A stretch of 64,000 nucleotides of DNA from an uncultured Microbacterium sp. (GTDB lineage: Bacteria; Actinomycetota; Actinomycetes; Actinomycetales; Microbacteriaceae): assembly GCA_913774845.1 (NCBI GenBank), contig CAJYJO010000030.1:62001-126000 (forward strand). The letters run 5' to 3'. Below are positions 26,042-34,909 of this stretch, piece after piece. Within the stretch, counting starts at the first letter, position 1, and every line of letters begins with the position of its first letter. A program made the position numbers and the translations under genes. The notes under the pieces were generated by a model. It had not been told where the DNA came from and did no database searches. It saw only the letters and a list, made by a program, of their open reading frames with translations.

Positions 26042-26530
26042 CTAGGCCGGGAATCCCGCCGGTTCGATGGGACGCGCCTCGAAGAAGGTCTGCAGAACGA
26101 CCGTGGTGCGGGTGTTCACCTGGGCGGCGGCGCGGATGTCGCGGATGAGGTCTTCGAGATCGCGCGGGGTGGGGACGCGGACGAAGAGCATGTAGGCCGC
26201 CTCTCCCGCGATGGAGTGGCACGCCTCGATAGCCCCGAGGTGCGCGAGGAGTTCGGGGGCGTTGTCGGGCTGGGCGGGATCGAGCGGGGTGATCTCGACG
26301 AACGCCGCGAGAGGTCGGCCCAGCGCTTCGGCGTCGAGGATCGGACGGTATCCGCGGACGATTCCGCGGGCCTCCAGGCGACGCAGTCGCGACTGCACCG
26401 CCGAGACCGACAGCCCGACGCGGTCCGACAGGTGCGACAGCGTCGCCCGGGCGTCGAGCGAGATCTCCCGCACGATCGCCGCGTCGACGGAGTCCTCGAG
26501 GCGCGGGGTACGGGAGGGGGCCTCGGTCAT
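26042..26530 (-). CDS. Lrp/AsnC-family regulator
   Basis: The 162-residue regulator has an N-terminal HTH (about 12-60: LSHLSDRVGLSVSAVQSRLRRLEARGIVRGYRPILD) and a C-terminal RAM domain (about 70-150) that binds amino acids or related small molecules. TACTGT lies seven bases upstream of the ATG. It is divergent from the DUF6421 gene with a dyad in the shared 108 bp, so that operon is its likely target, with an amino acid or related compound as effector. Confidence 0.9.
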   Translation of the reverse strand: MTEAPSRTPRLEDSVDAAIVREISLDARATLSHLSDRVGLSVSAVQSRLRRLEARGIVRGYRPILDAEALGRPLAAFVEITPLDPAQPDNAPELLAHLGAIEACHSIAGEAAYMLFVRVPTPRDLEDLIRDIRAAAQVNTRTTVVLQTFFEARPIEPAGFPA

Positions 26531-26568
26531 GCGGACGACAGTATCAGGGCGGCCGACAGCGACTCTGG

Positions 26569-26617
26569 CGTCATCCGTAAGTTTTCCGTTAGCATGACGT
26601 TTCAGCAGGAATATTTA
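26569..26617 (+). promoter_or_regulatory. Promoter and candidate AsnC operator of the DUF6421 operon
   Basis: CGTCAT (26569-26574) and ATGACG (26594-26599) flank an AT-richer core, giving a 31-bp imperfect dyad. TTAGCA (26589-26594), a 17-bp spacer and TATTTA (26612-26617) could be -35 and -10 elements for the rightward operon, overlapping the dyad. Confidence 0.45.
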
Positions 26618-26638
26618 CAGCTCCGAACGGAGGATGCC

Positions 26639-28036
26639 ATGACCATCGCGCCGCCCACCCGTGCCACCCACGATCTCCTCGACGGTCGCACCGTCGACAC
26701 GGTCGAGCAGACTCCCGCCTGGGCGCAGCTCAAGGCCGCCGCCACCGCCCTGCAGGCCCTGCAGGTCACGGACGGCTCGATCGCGGACACCGACGCGGCA
26801 GCCCCGCTCCTCGACGACGTCGTCGAGGCGATCGACGCGCTGGCGCCCCTGTTCCCCCACGACGAGGCCTACCTGCGCGCCTCGATCGCCGACTTCCGCC
26901 GCTGGCGCGACGAGGGGCTCGGCGTCCCCGACTTCCTCGACTCCCTCGTGGCTTTCCAGCCGCAGCAGCACCGGGTCGACGGCATCCGTCACCTGGTCGT
27001 CTTCCCGATGTACACGCAGAACGGGTCGAGCGATCGGTTCGTCGAGGCCGTGCTCGTCGAAGCCATCTGGCCGGAATTCATCGCCCGGCTCGAGACCGAG
27101 TACACCAACCGTCTGTTCGTCTCGCTCCGACTGATCGACTTCACCCCGGGCTACGACACCAACTCCGCGGTGCTCTTCCCCGAGACCGTGGCGATGCGCG
27201 AGATCCCGACATTCACGTGGGGCGCGATCTTCCAGGACCGCGAAGCCGCGCGCTACCGCCGCGTCACCCGGGCCGCCGCCGAGATCACCAAGCTCGAGCT
27301 GCCCGCCGCCGCCGCGCGCCTCCTCGACGACCAGGAGCTCGCGGAGCAGACGTTCGTCATGTGGGACCTCATCCACGACCGCACGCACATGCGCGGCGAC
27401 CTCCCCTTCGATCCCTTCATGATCAAGCAGCGGATGCCGTTCTTCCTCTACTCGCTCGAGGAGCTGCGGTGCGATCTGACCGCGTTCCGCGAGTGCGTGT
27501 CCCTGCAGAAGCGGCTCTCCGGGCGCGACGACCTCGGCGACGCGGAGCGGTCGATGCTCGAGCACGCCGAGCTCGTGCAGTACGCCGTGATCTTCGACCG
27601 CATCTTCCGTTTCGCCATCACCGGCTGGCGCGTACGCAACTACGACGGACTCGGCGGGCAGCTGCTGTTCGCCTGGCTGCACCAGCACCGGGTGCTGCAC
27701 TGGACCGACACCTCGCTGGCCTTCGACTGGGACGAGGTGCCCGCCGCGGTCATCGCGCTGGCCGACGCGATCGACGAGCTCTACTGGCGATCGATCGACC
27801 GCCCCAAGGTCGCGCACTGGCTCGCCGCCTACGACCTGGTGCGTTCGGTCGTCACGCCCCACCCCGCGTCGGCGTGGGCGCGAGGCCTGTCCGACGAGGT
27901 GCTCGCGGGACTGCCGAAGGGCTACACCGATGCGGTGCTCGACGACGAGTTCCCCCTGTCGATGTTCTTCGAGGCGCTCGAGAAGAAGATGCGCCCGGTG
28001 ATCGCGTCCACCGCGGGCATCCGCGGGACCGACTGA
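26639..28036 (+). CDS. DUF6421 family protein of unknown function
   Basis: This soluble 465-residue protein matches, from memory, the actinobacterial family labelled DUF6421. The most conserved-looking block is residues 243-285: His246-Asp247-x-x-His250 in LIHDRTHMRG, and Glu274/Glu275...Asp279 in SLEELRCDL. A histidine pair followed some 25 residues later by EExxxD resembles the zinc site of M49-like gluzincins (HExxH/HExxxH ... EExxAD) with Asp in place of the catalytic Glu, so a metal-dependent hydrolase or isomerase is possible. GGAGG precedes the ATG. It is followed after 11 bp by an SDR and is divergent from an AsnC regulator, implying amino-acid-related metabolism. Confidence 0.8.
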   Translation: MTIAPPTRATHDLLDGRTVDTVEQTPAWAQLKAAATALQALQVTDGSIADTDAAAPLLDDVVEAIDALAPLFPHDEAYLRASIADFRRWRDEGLGVPDFLDSLVAFQPQQHRVDGIRHLVVFPMYTQNGSSDRFVEAVLVEAIWPEFIARLETEYTNRLFVSLRLIDFTPGYDTNSAVLFPETVAMREIPTFTWGAIFQDREAARYRRVTRAAAEITKLELPAAAARLLDDQELAEQTFVMWDLIHDRTHMRGDLPFDPFMIKQRMPFFLYSLEELRCDLTAFRECVSLQKRLSGRDDLGDAERSMLEHAELVQYAVIFDRIFRFAITGWRVRNYDGLGGQLLFAWLHQHRVLHWTDTSLAFDWDEVPAAVIALADAIDELYWRSIDRPKVAHWLAAYDLVRSVVTPHPASAWARGLSDEVLAGLPKGYTDAVLDDEFPLSMFFEALEKKMRPVIASTAGIRGTD

Positions 28037-28047
28037 CGCCCGGGGCC

Positions 28048-28746
28048 ATGGACCACGAGACGGGGACGACACCCGGAGTGCGCGGTCGACGGGTGCTGCT
28101 GGCCGGCGGAACGAGCGCCGCAGGGCGCACGTGCGCACGGACGCTGCGCCGTGCGGGTGCCCGCGTGATCGTCGTCGGAAGCGACGAGGGACGCCTCCGC
28201 GACCTCGCGGCGGACGTCCCCGGCGTCGACGTCGAACGCTGCGACCTGACCGACCCGACCGCCGTCGAGGCGCTGCGCGATCGCGTGCACGAGACAGACG
28301 GCCCGGTCGACGGCCTGCTGCACCTGGTCGGAGGCTGGCGCGGCGGCGGCGGACTCGCCGGCCAGAGCGACGAAGACCTCTCCTTCCTCCTGCGCTCGTT
28401 CACGGCGCTCCGGAACGTGTCGCGCACCTTCGACGACGACCTCGGCGCCTCGGATGCCGGTCGGCTCGCCATCGTGTCGTCGACGGCCGTCGCGCGTCCG
28501 CTGGCGGGGGGCGCGAACTACGCCGCCGTGAAGGCGGCGAGCGAGGCGTGGACGCGTGCCGTCGCCCAGGGGTTCGCGAAGCAGGCGCGCGACACCGAGC
28601 GCGAGCTCCGCGCCGCGGCGGTCGTCTTCCGCGCGAAGACCCTGGCGGGAGCCGAACAAGTGCTCGCCGACGCGTTCCTGGCGCTGTGGGACGCCCCCGC
28701 CACGGCGGTGAACGACCGCGTGGTCGAGGTGGTCGCGAGAGGTTAG
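28048..28746 (+). CDS. SDR-family oxidoreductase linked to DUF6421
   Basis: The 232-residue short-chain dehydrogenase has a slightly altered cofactor motif (LAGGTSAAGRT in place of TGxxxGxG), LVGGWRGGGG, IVSSTAVARP and YAAVK as the active-site Tyr/Lys. It follows DUF6421 by 11 bp and so is probably cotranscribed; the two likely act on the same compound. The stop overlaps the convergent MFS gene by 4 bp. Confidence 0.8.
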   Translation: MDHETGTTPGVRGRRVLLAGGTSAAGRTCARTLRRAGARVIVVGSDEGRLRDLAADVPGVDVERCDLTDPTAVEALRDRVHETDGPVDGLLHLVGGWRGGGGLAGQSDEDLSFLLRSFTALRNVSRTFDDDLGASDAGRLAIVSSTAVARPLAGGANYAAVKAASEAWTRAVAQGFAKQARDTERELRAAAVVFRAKTLAGAEQVLADAFLALWDAPATAVNDRVVEVVARG

Positions 28747-30134
28747 CCGCCCTCCGCCGCGTCGGCGACGTCGGCGTTCACCTCGGCCGTGCGGTACTGC
28801 ACCGACAGGATGCGGTACGAGCGGGTGAGGAAGGCGAGCGCGGCCACGACGACCATGATCAGCCCGGCGACGACGAACACGAGGGCGATACCGCGCGACT
28901 GACCGTCGCCGAGCAGCCACCCCCACGTCGCTCGCCCCTCGACGCCGTCCATGTACGGGATGATCAGGAACTGCGCGATCGGGGCGATCAGGAACGACGT
29001 GACCGGCGCAGCCGCGGACTCGAAGGCGGCGGCGAAGCCGAAGACCCGCCCCTGGGTGGCGAAGGGCACCACCTTCTGGATGACGGTCTGCTCGGCGGCC
29101 TCGACGGGCGGGATCAGCGCCATGTACACCCAGATGCCGGCGGCGTAGAGCCACCACCAGTCGCGCAGCACGAAGACGGCACCGAGCACGCCCATCGCCA
29201 TGACGATCCACAGCATGGTGCGGATCGGGTTCTTGCCGAGACCGAACTTCGCGACGAGACCGCCGCCGATGATGAAACCCGTCGCCGTGACGCCCAGGAC
29301 GACGCCCCACAGCTGCACGCTGAAGATCTCGAGGCCGTAGGGATCCATCAGCGCCATGTAGACGCCGCCGATCAGGTTGTTGAAGGTGGAGAAGACGATG
29401 AGCGCGAACAGGCCCGGCGCGGCACGCACGGCCCGGACCGCCCCCCGGAGGTCGACCAGGGGACCCGGCTCGTCGGCGGCGGCCGGGCGCTCTTCCGGGA
29501 TGCGGATCGTGGACAGGTGCACGAGGGCGACGAGAGTGAGGCCGATCGCGATCGCCAGCGTCCACCCCATCCCCAGGAACCCCACCGACAGGCCGCTGAA
29601 CACGCTCGTGACGACGAACGCCAACCCCTGCACCGTGCCGACGAGACCGTTCGCGTTGGCGTGCCGCTCGACCGGGACCAGCAGGGTGACGGTGGTCGAC
29701 AGCGCGATGTTGCGCATGTTCTCGACCACGGCGCCCGTCAGGATGACGCCCGAGAACACCCAGAACCAGGGACCGCCCAGATCGAGCAGCGCCGCCTCGG
29801 GGAAGGCCAGCCACAGCGCCCCCGCCAGGAGGAACGCCGTCAGCGTGACGACGCCCGAGAACACCATGACCCGGTGCTTGCGGTGGCGGTCGACGAGCGA
29901 GCCGAAGACCATCGCGAAGATCGCCAGCAGCAGCATGTAGGCGCCGCCCACGATGCCCGTGGCCAGGACCGACCGGGTCTCGAGGTACACCCAGAAGGTG
30001 AGCGCGAACCACAGGAAACTCGTGGTCACGTTGGCCGCGGCCGTGTTGACGAGCACCGCGAGGAAGGTGCGGTGTCCGCCGGCCGGGGCGACGGCCGCAC
30101 CGGACGAGGCGGCGGGCGTCGGCGAATCGGTCAT
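28743..30134 (-). CDS. MFS transporter, probable drug or metabolite exporter
   Basis: The 463-residue protein has about 12 hydrophobic segments, with LVDRHRKHRVMV after the second helix and a pattern (VENMRNIALSTTVTLLVP, RVFGFAAAFESAAAP) typical of DHA3-type exporters such as macrolide efflux relatives. Export rather than uptake is inferred from the family. TACCGT lies seven bases upstream of the ATG. It lies convergent to the DUF6421-SDR operon and divergent from threonine aldolase, so it may export a compound from that metabolism, or be unrelated. Confidence 0.8.
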   Translation of the reverse strand: MTDSPTPAASSGAAVAPAGGHRTFLAVLVNTAAANVTTSFLWFALTFWVYLETRSVLATGIVGGAYMLLLAIFAMVFGSLVDRHRKHRVMVFSGVVTLTAFLLAGALWLAFPEAALLDLGGPWFWVFSGVILTGAVVENMRNIALSTTVTLLVPVERHANANGLVGTVQGLAFVVTSVFSGLSVGFLGMGWTLAIAIGLTLVALVHLSTIRIPEERPAAADEPGPLVDLRGAVRAVRAAPGLFALIVFSTFNNLIGGVYMALMDPYGLEIFSVQLWGVVLGVTATGFIIGGGLVAKFGLGKNPIRTMLWIVMAMGVLGAVFVLRDWWWLYAAGIWVYMALIPPVEAAEQTVIQKVVPFATQGRVFGFAAAFESAAAPVTSFLIAPIAQFLIIPYMDGVEGRATWGWLLGDGQSRGIALVFVVAGLIMVVVAALAFLTRSYRILSVQYRTAEVNADVADAAEGG

Positions 30135-30228
30135 GGCGATCACGGTAGACCCGACCTCCGACATCGGCCAGGGGGACTGCGACCGCGGGGCACACGACGG
30201 CCTCAGGCGGCGTGACTACGCTGGATCG

Positions 30229-31296
30229 GTGACATCCCTCCACGACTCCTCGGTGCGCGGTTTCGCCTCCGACAACTACTCCGGAATCCACCCCCGCGTC
30301 CTCGCCGCGATCGCCGCGGCCAACGAAGGCCACCAGGTCGCCTACGGCGAAGACGTCTACACCGCCCGCCTGCAGGAGCTCTTCGTCTCGCTGCTCGGCG
30401 AAGGCGTCGAGGCGTACCCCGTCTTCAACGGCACGGGCGCCAACGTCGTCGGCCTGCAGTCGATGCTCCCCCGCTGGGGCGCCGTGATCTCGGCATCCAC
30501 CGCCCACATCAATGTCGACGAAGGCGGAGCCCCCGAACGCGTCGGCGGTATCAAGCTGCTGACGGTCCCCACCGACGACGGCAAGCTCACCCCCGAGCTC
30601 GTGGACCGCGAGGCCTGGGGCTGGGGCGACGAGCACCGCGCGCAGCCGCTGGTGGTGTCGATCACGCAGTCCACCGAGCTCGGCACCCTGTACACCGTCG
30701 AGGAGATCCGCGAGCTCGCCGCGCACGCGCACGGGCACGGCATGCGCCTGCACATGGACGGCGCGCGCATCGCGAACGCCGCCGCGGCCCTCGACGTGCC
30801 CCTGCGCACCTTCACGCGCGACGCGGGCGTCGACGTGCTGAGCTTCGGCGGGACGAAGAACGGCGCCATGATCGGAGAGGCGATCGTCGTGCTCGACCCC
30901 GAGGCGTCGACGGGTCTCACCTACCTGCGCAAGCTCGACATGCAGCTCTCGAGCAAGATGCGTTTCGTCTCGGCCCAGCTGGTCGCCCTGCTCGACGACG
31001 ACCTCTGGCTCGAGAACGCGCGACACTCGAACGCCATGGCGCAGCGCCTGCGCGCCGGCGTCGAGGCGGGGCTCGCCGACGGCTCGATCCGGGGCGTCGA
31101 GTTCACGCAGCCCACCCGGGCGAACGGGGTCTTCGCGACCCTCCCGGCGGGTGTCGCCGACCGTCTGCGTCAGAGCTTCCGTTTCTACGATTGGGACGAG
31201 GCGCGCCGCGAAGTGCGCTGGATGTGCTCGTTCGACACGACCGACGCCGACGTCGACGCGTTCGTCGCCGCGATCGCGCGGGAGACCACGGCCTGA
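30229..31296 (+). CDS. ltaE: Low-specificity threonine aldolase
   Basis: The 355-residue PLP enzyme (fold type I) cleaves L-threonine or allo-threonine to glycine and acetaldehyde. Features: RGFASDNYSGIHPRVLAAI, FNGTGANVVGLQSML, HMDGARIANAAAAL and the PLP lysine in SFGGTKNGAM. The GTG start follows TACGCT by exactly six bases and has no ribosome binding site, fitting a leaderless mRNA. With AsnC and DUF6421 nearby, it supports an amino-acid theme for the region. Confidence 0.88.
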   Translation: MTSLHDSSVRGFASDNYSGIHPRVLAAIAAANEGHQVAYGEDVYTARLQELFVSLLGEGVEAYPVFNGTGANVVGLQSMLPRWGAVISASTAHINVDEGGAPERVGGIKLLTVPTDDGKLTPELVDREAWGWGDEHRAQPLVVSITQSTELGTLYTVEEIRELAAHAHGHGMRLHMDGARIANAAAALDVPLRTFTRDAGVDVLSFGGTKNGAMIGEAIVVLDPEASTGLTYLRKLDMQLSSKMRFVSAQLVALLDDDLWLENARHSNAMAQRLRAGVEAGLADGSIRGVEFTQPTRANGVFATLPAGVADRLRQSFRFYDWDEARREVRWMCSFDTTDADVDAFVAAIARETTA

Positions 31297-31304
31297 GGGC
31301 CGTG
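31287..31304 (+). terminator. Short hairpin at the end of threonine aldolase
   Basis: CACGGCC (31287-31293) pairs with GGCCGTG (31298-31304) around a TGAG loop that contains the stop codon. It may act as a terminator between convergent genes. Confidence 0.35.
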
Positions 31305-31322
31305 CGAGCGCCGAGGGCCGTC

Positions 31323-33245
31323 TCAGGCTCCGCCGAGCCAGTCGCGGTAGGCGTCGAAGGTCGACTCGCGGCCGAGGAACGACTCGACGAGCTCCCGGGC
31401 ATCGCGAGTGCCGCCCGGTTCGAGGATCTCGCGGCGGTACCGGGTGGCCGTCTCGACGTCGAACAGATCGTCGCCGAACGCCGACAGCAGATCGCGCGCG
31501 ATGACGAGGCTCCACTGGTACGTGTAGTAGCACGCGCCGTAGCCGGTGAGGTGCCCGAAGCCGGCGTACGAGTGCGACCCGTCGAGGGGTGTCACGGGGC
31601 TGGCCGCGCGGTAGTACCCGTCGACCGCGCTCGCGAGATCGGCGGGACGATCCACGTGCAGGCGGTACGAGGTCGTCGCGTGACCGAGCTGCCGGGTGAC
31701 CTCCAGGCCCCGCCCGAACGCGTCGGCGGTGCGCATGCGCTCCACGAGCTCGGCCGGGATGGGCTCGCCCGCGTCGTTGCGCGCGAAGGAGGCCAGCGCC
31801 CCGGCATCCCACGCCCACTCCTCGAGCAGCTGGCTCGGCGCTTCGACGAAGTCCCACTCGGTCGCGACCCCGGTCCACCGCGCCCACTTCTGGTGACCGC
31901 CGAGGATGTCGTGGACGAGGTGCCCGAACTCGTGGAAGAACGTCACGACCTCGTCGTGCTCGAGCAGCCCCCGCGAGAAGTTGCACAGCAGCACCGACTC
32001 GGGCAGCGCGCGACCGCTGATCCCGGGCGCGAGTCCGAAGCAGGCGGCGTGGTTGTACTTGCCCTCGCGCGGGTGCAGGTCGAGGTGGATGCGGCCGAGC
32101 CGCTCCGTACCGCGCACCACGTCGTACGTGCGCACGTCGTCGTGCCACGACGGGGCGTCGACGGGCACGTAGGTCACGTCGAGCAGACGCCCGGTGGTCG
32201 CGAGCACCCCGTCGAGCACCCGATCGAAGCGGAAATACGAGCGCACGAGCTGCGCGTCGACGTCGTACTCCTCGCGCTTGAGCGCGCCGAGCACGTACCA
32301 GAAGTCGGCGATCGTGACCGCCTCGACCGCGGGGTCGTCGCGCCGCAGCCGCTCGAGCACGCGCTCGTACTCGTCGGCGGCGGCCGGTGCCGCAGCGGCG
32401 GCGATGCGCTCCAGGAAGGTGCGGACGGCCGCGCTCGAGCCGATCATGCGCGTCTCGGTCTCGTAGTCGGCCCAGTCGCCGTACCCGAGCAGAGCGGCCC
32501 GCTCGGCACGCACCGCGAGCAGTTCGGCGAGCACCGGCTCGTTGTCGGGCCAGGCGAGATCGTTGTAGGCCGACACCAGGGCGTGACGCACCGAACGGTC
32601 GCGGACGTACTCGCGCACGGGCATGAGGTCGGTGTACTCGGTGGTGAGGGTCACCATCCCCTCGTCGTCGGCGGGGTGCTCGGCGAGGAAGTCGTCGGGC
32701 AGTCCGTCGAGCGCGACCGCGGGGACGCGGATCTCGCGACGGCCCTCGCGGATGTTGCGCGAGAAGGTGAGCGACAGCTCGGTGTCGCGGTCGGTCAGTT
32801 CGCGGACGCGATCGCGATCGGCATCCGACAGGTCGACGCCGCCCCGGCGGAAGTCGCGGCGCACCTGCGACAGGAACCGCTGCTCGTCGGGCTCGAGGCC
32901 GCTGTCGTCGGCGTCGGCGAACACGCTCCACAGGTCGCGGTCGAGCAGGCGGCGCGACTGCACCGCATCGACCGCCTGCGCCTGCTTCTCGGCCGCTTCG
33001 CGCACCCCCGCGTCGGGGTGCGACTCGCTGGTCAGGTGCGAGGGCGCGGCGGCTTCGGCGAGGGCGATGTCGGCCTCGTTCCACAGCGCCAACCGCTCGC
33101 GCAGCGAGAGCCCGGGCTCGGAGACGAGGCGCTCATCGATCGCGGCGACACGCTCGAGCCGCTCGACGGGGCGATCCGCGGCGAACGCGCGCCACGCGTC
33201 GAGATCACGGGGCAGGGACAGGGGTTCCAGGGGAGAATCCGGCAT
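31323..33245 (-). CDS. M3-family metallopeptidase (oligopeptidase/peptidyl-dipeptidase type)
   Basis: The 640-residue soluble peptidase has the zinc motif HEFGH at about residues 438-442 in VTFFHEFGHLVHDILGG, with SQLLEEWAWD supplying the third ligand Glu and YTYQWSLVIARDL near the end, as in Dcp and oligopeptidase A. It would trim short cytoplasmic peptides. The ATG is preceded by TAGGGT and six bases. Length fits the family (about 640-680). Confidence 0.9.
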   Translation of the reverse strand: MPDSPLEPLSLPRDLDAWRAFAADRPVERLERVAAIDERLVSEPGLSLRERLALWNEADIALAEAAAPSHLTSESHPDAGVREAAEKQAQAVDAVQSRRLLDRDLWSVFADADDSGLEPDEQRFLSQVRRDFRRGGVDLSDADRDRVRELTDRDTELSLTFSRNIREGRREIRVPAVALDGLPDDFLAEHPADDEGMVTLTTEYTDLMPVREYVRDRSVRHALVSAYNDLAWPDNEPVLAELLAVRAERAALLGYGDWADYETETRMIGSSAAVRTFLERIAAAAAPAAADEYERVLERLRRDDPAVEAVTIADFWYVLGALKREEYDVDAQLVRSYFRFDRVLDGVLATTGRLLDVTYVPVDAPSWHDDVRTYDVVRGTERLGRIHLDLHPREGKYNHAACFGLAPGISGRALPESVLLCNFSRGLLEHDEVVTFFHEFGHLVHDILGGHQKWARWTGVATEWDFVEAPSQLLEEWAWDAGALASFARNDAGEPIPAELVERMRTADAFGRGLEVTRQLGHATTSYRLHVDRPADLASAVDGYYRAASPVTPLDGSHSYAGFGHLTGYGACYYTYQWSLVIARDLLSAFGDDLFDVETATRYRREILEPGGTRDARELVESFLGRESTFDAYRDWLGGA

Positions 33246-33297
33246 CCTCCGACCCTAGGCAGGGCCACCGACACCGGCAATCCCCCAGGAGGCGACC

Positions 33298-33912
33298 TCA
33301 GCGCAGCGCGCCCACCGAGGCCAGCGCCAGGCGGATCAGCGTGCCGCGACCGCCCTCCATCTCGTCGGACAGGGCGTCGGATGCCGCTTCCTGCGGCGAG
33401 AGCCAGGTGACCTCGAGCGCATCCTGACGCGGTTCGCACGTGCCCGTGACCGGTACGACGTACGCGAGCGACACGGCGTGCTGTCGATCGTCGTGGAACG
33501 CGCTCACGCCGGGGAGCGGGAAATACTCGGCGACCGTGAACGGCGTCGGCTGCGGCGGGAGGAGGGGGAACGCCATCGGCCCGAGATCGTTCTCGAGGTG
33601 CCGGAACAGGGCGTCGCGCACGGTCTCGCCGTAGCGGACGCGCCCCGACACGAGCGTGCGCGTCATCTCGCCGAGCGGCGTCGCCCGCAGCAGGATGCCG
33701 ACCTGCGTCACTGCTCCCATGCCGTCGGTGCGCACCGGCAGCGCCTCGACGTAGAGCATCGGTAGACGGCGGCGCGCCTCGGCGAGCTCGACCTCGCTGA
33801 GCCAGCCCGGGTTGGGGTTCGGACCCCCGGACGCGCCGGAGAACGACGCGGCGAGCGGCTCGTTCTCGTCGCCGTTGTCGCCGGGTTCGGGGTCGGGGGT
33901 GCGCACGGGCAT
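33298..33912 (-). CDS. Nudix-fold protein, DUF4916-like
   Basis: The 204-residue protein has a recognisable but degenerate Nudix box, GRVRYGETVRDALFRHLENDLG, in which the canonical REUxEE is RHLEND. TQVGILLRATPLGEMTRTLVSG precedes it. Catalysis is therefore uncertain. The N-terminal 30 residues are low complexity and acidic. The family is common in actinobacteria as NUDIX/DUF4916. A repeat array begins about 80 bp upstream of its start. Confidence 0.75.
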   Translation of the reverse strand: MPVRTPDPEPGDNGDENEPLAASFSGASGGPNPNPGWLSEVELAEARRRLPMLYVEALPVRTDGMGAVTQVGILLRATPLGEMTRTLVSGRVRYGETVRDALFRHLENDLGPMAFPLLPPQPTPFTVAEYFPLPGVSAFHDDRQHAVSLAYVVPVTGTCEPRQDALEVTWLSPQEAASDALSDEMEGGRGTLIRLALASVGALR

Positions 33913-33989
33913 GCTCCCTGTATATCAACGGAGCGCTCCGGATGCCGCGTGTCCCGCGCCGCGAGGGGCGCGGGGCGAGAGACCCGGGC

Positions 33990-34837
33990 GGGAGGGGAAT
34001 CGGCGCGGGGAGGGCGTTTCGCGCCGGTTTCCCCCTCCCCTGCCCGCTTCCCCTCCCGGCGCGGGGATGCGGCGCGGCGGCCCGGGAGGGCGAGCGGGGG
34101 CGCGGCGTCGGCCGGGCGGGAGCGCGGCGTCGGCCGGGCGGAGGGGGATCGGCGCAGGGAGGGCGGGGACCCGGGGGCGCGGCAGCCCGCGAGAGCAAGC
34201 GGAGGCGCGACGTCCGCGACGGGAGGGGAATCGGCGCAGGGAGGGCGGTTCCTTTCGGATGCGCCCTCCCCTGCCCGCATCCCCTCCCGGCAGGCCCGGC
34301 ACAGGCGCGGCGAGGGTGAGCGGAGGCGCGGCATCCGCCCCCCAGGGGGCAATCGGCGTAGGGAGGGGAATCGGCGCAGGGAGGGCGGTTGCCGCCGAAG
34401 CCGCCCTCCCGAGCCCGCATCCCCACCCCCTCCCTGCGCCCGGGTGGGGGTGGGGCGCGGCAGCCCGCGAGAGCAAGCGGAGGCGCGACGCCAGCGACGG
34501 GAGGGGAATCGGCGCGGGGAGGGCGGCTCCGGTCGGTTTCCCCCTCCCCCGCCCGCATCCCCTCCCGGCAAGCCCAGCACAGGCGCGGCGAGAGTGAGCG
34601 GAGGCACGACGTCCGTCCGCCCGGCGAGGGGAATCGACGCGGGGAGGGCGGGGACCCAGGGGCGCGGCAGCCCGCGAGAGCAAGCGAAGGCGCAGCGCCC
34701 GCGACGGGAGGAGAATCGGCTCAGGGAGGGCGACCCACGCCGAATCCCACCTCCCCCGCCCGATTCCCCTCCCCACACCCCCTGCCCCACACCCCCTGCC
34801 CCGCACCCCCTGCCCCCCTCCCCACATCCCCTCCCGG
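33990..34837. repeat. Gene-free mosaic array of inverted G-rich/C-rich repeats
   Basis: No gene lies between 33913 and 34909. Seven copies of an A unit starting with about GGGAGGGGAATCGGCGC and ending GGGAGGGCG begin at 33990, 34140, 34221, 34361, 34499, 34624 and 34706. Five are followed, after a 12-15-nt loop, by a roughly complementary B unit (starts 34030, 34261, 34400, 34540, 34747), so each can fold into a hairpin of about 27 bp. Other pieces repeat between them: a C unit with CAGCCCGCGAGAGCAAGC (near 34182, 34460, 34667) and a related D unit with AGGCGCGGCGAG (near 34302, 34581, 34850). At 34771-34812 a 14-bp unit, CCCCACACCCCCTG, occurs three times in tandem. Confidence 0.85.
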
Positions 34838-34909
34838 CGAGCCCGGGCGCAGGCGCGGCGCGCACGGAGCCGCCGCCCCGATGTCGGGGGCCGCTGCGAC
34901 AATGGCGGG

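Noticed and set aside
27922-33084. Leftward open frame of about 1700 codons
   Set aside because: Composition is Arg/Gly/Ala-rich with no domain; it is the shadow of DUF6421, SDR, MFS, threonine aldolase and M3 peptidase genes.
33990-34837. Possible CRISPR array
   Set aside because: Repeats are imperfect, of mixed modules and irregular spacing, with no unique spacers of even length and no cas genes.
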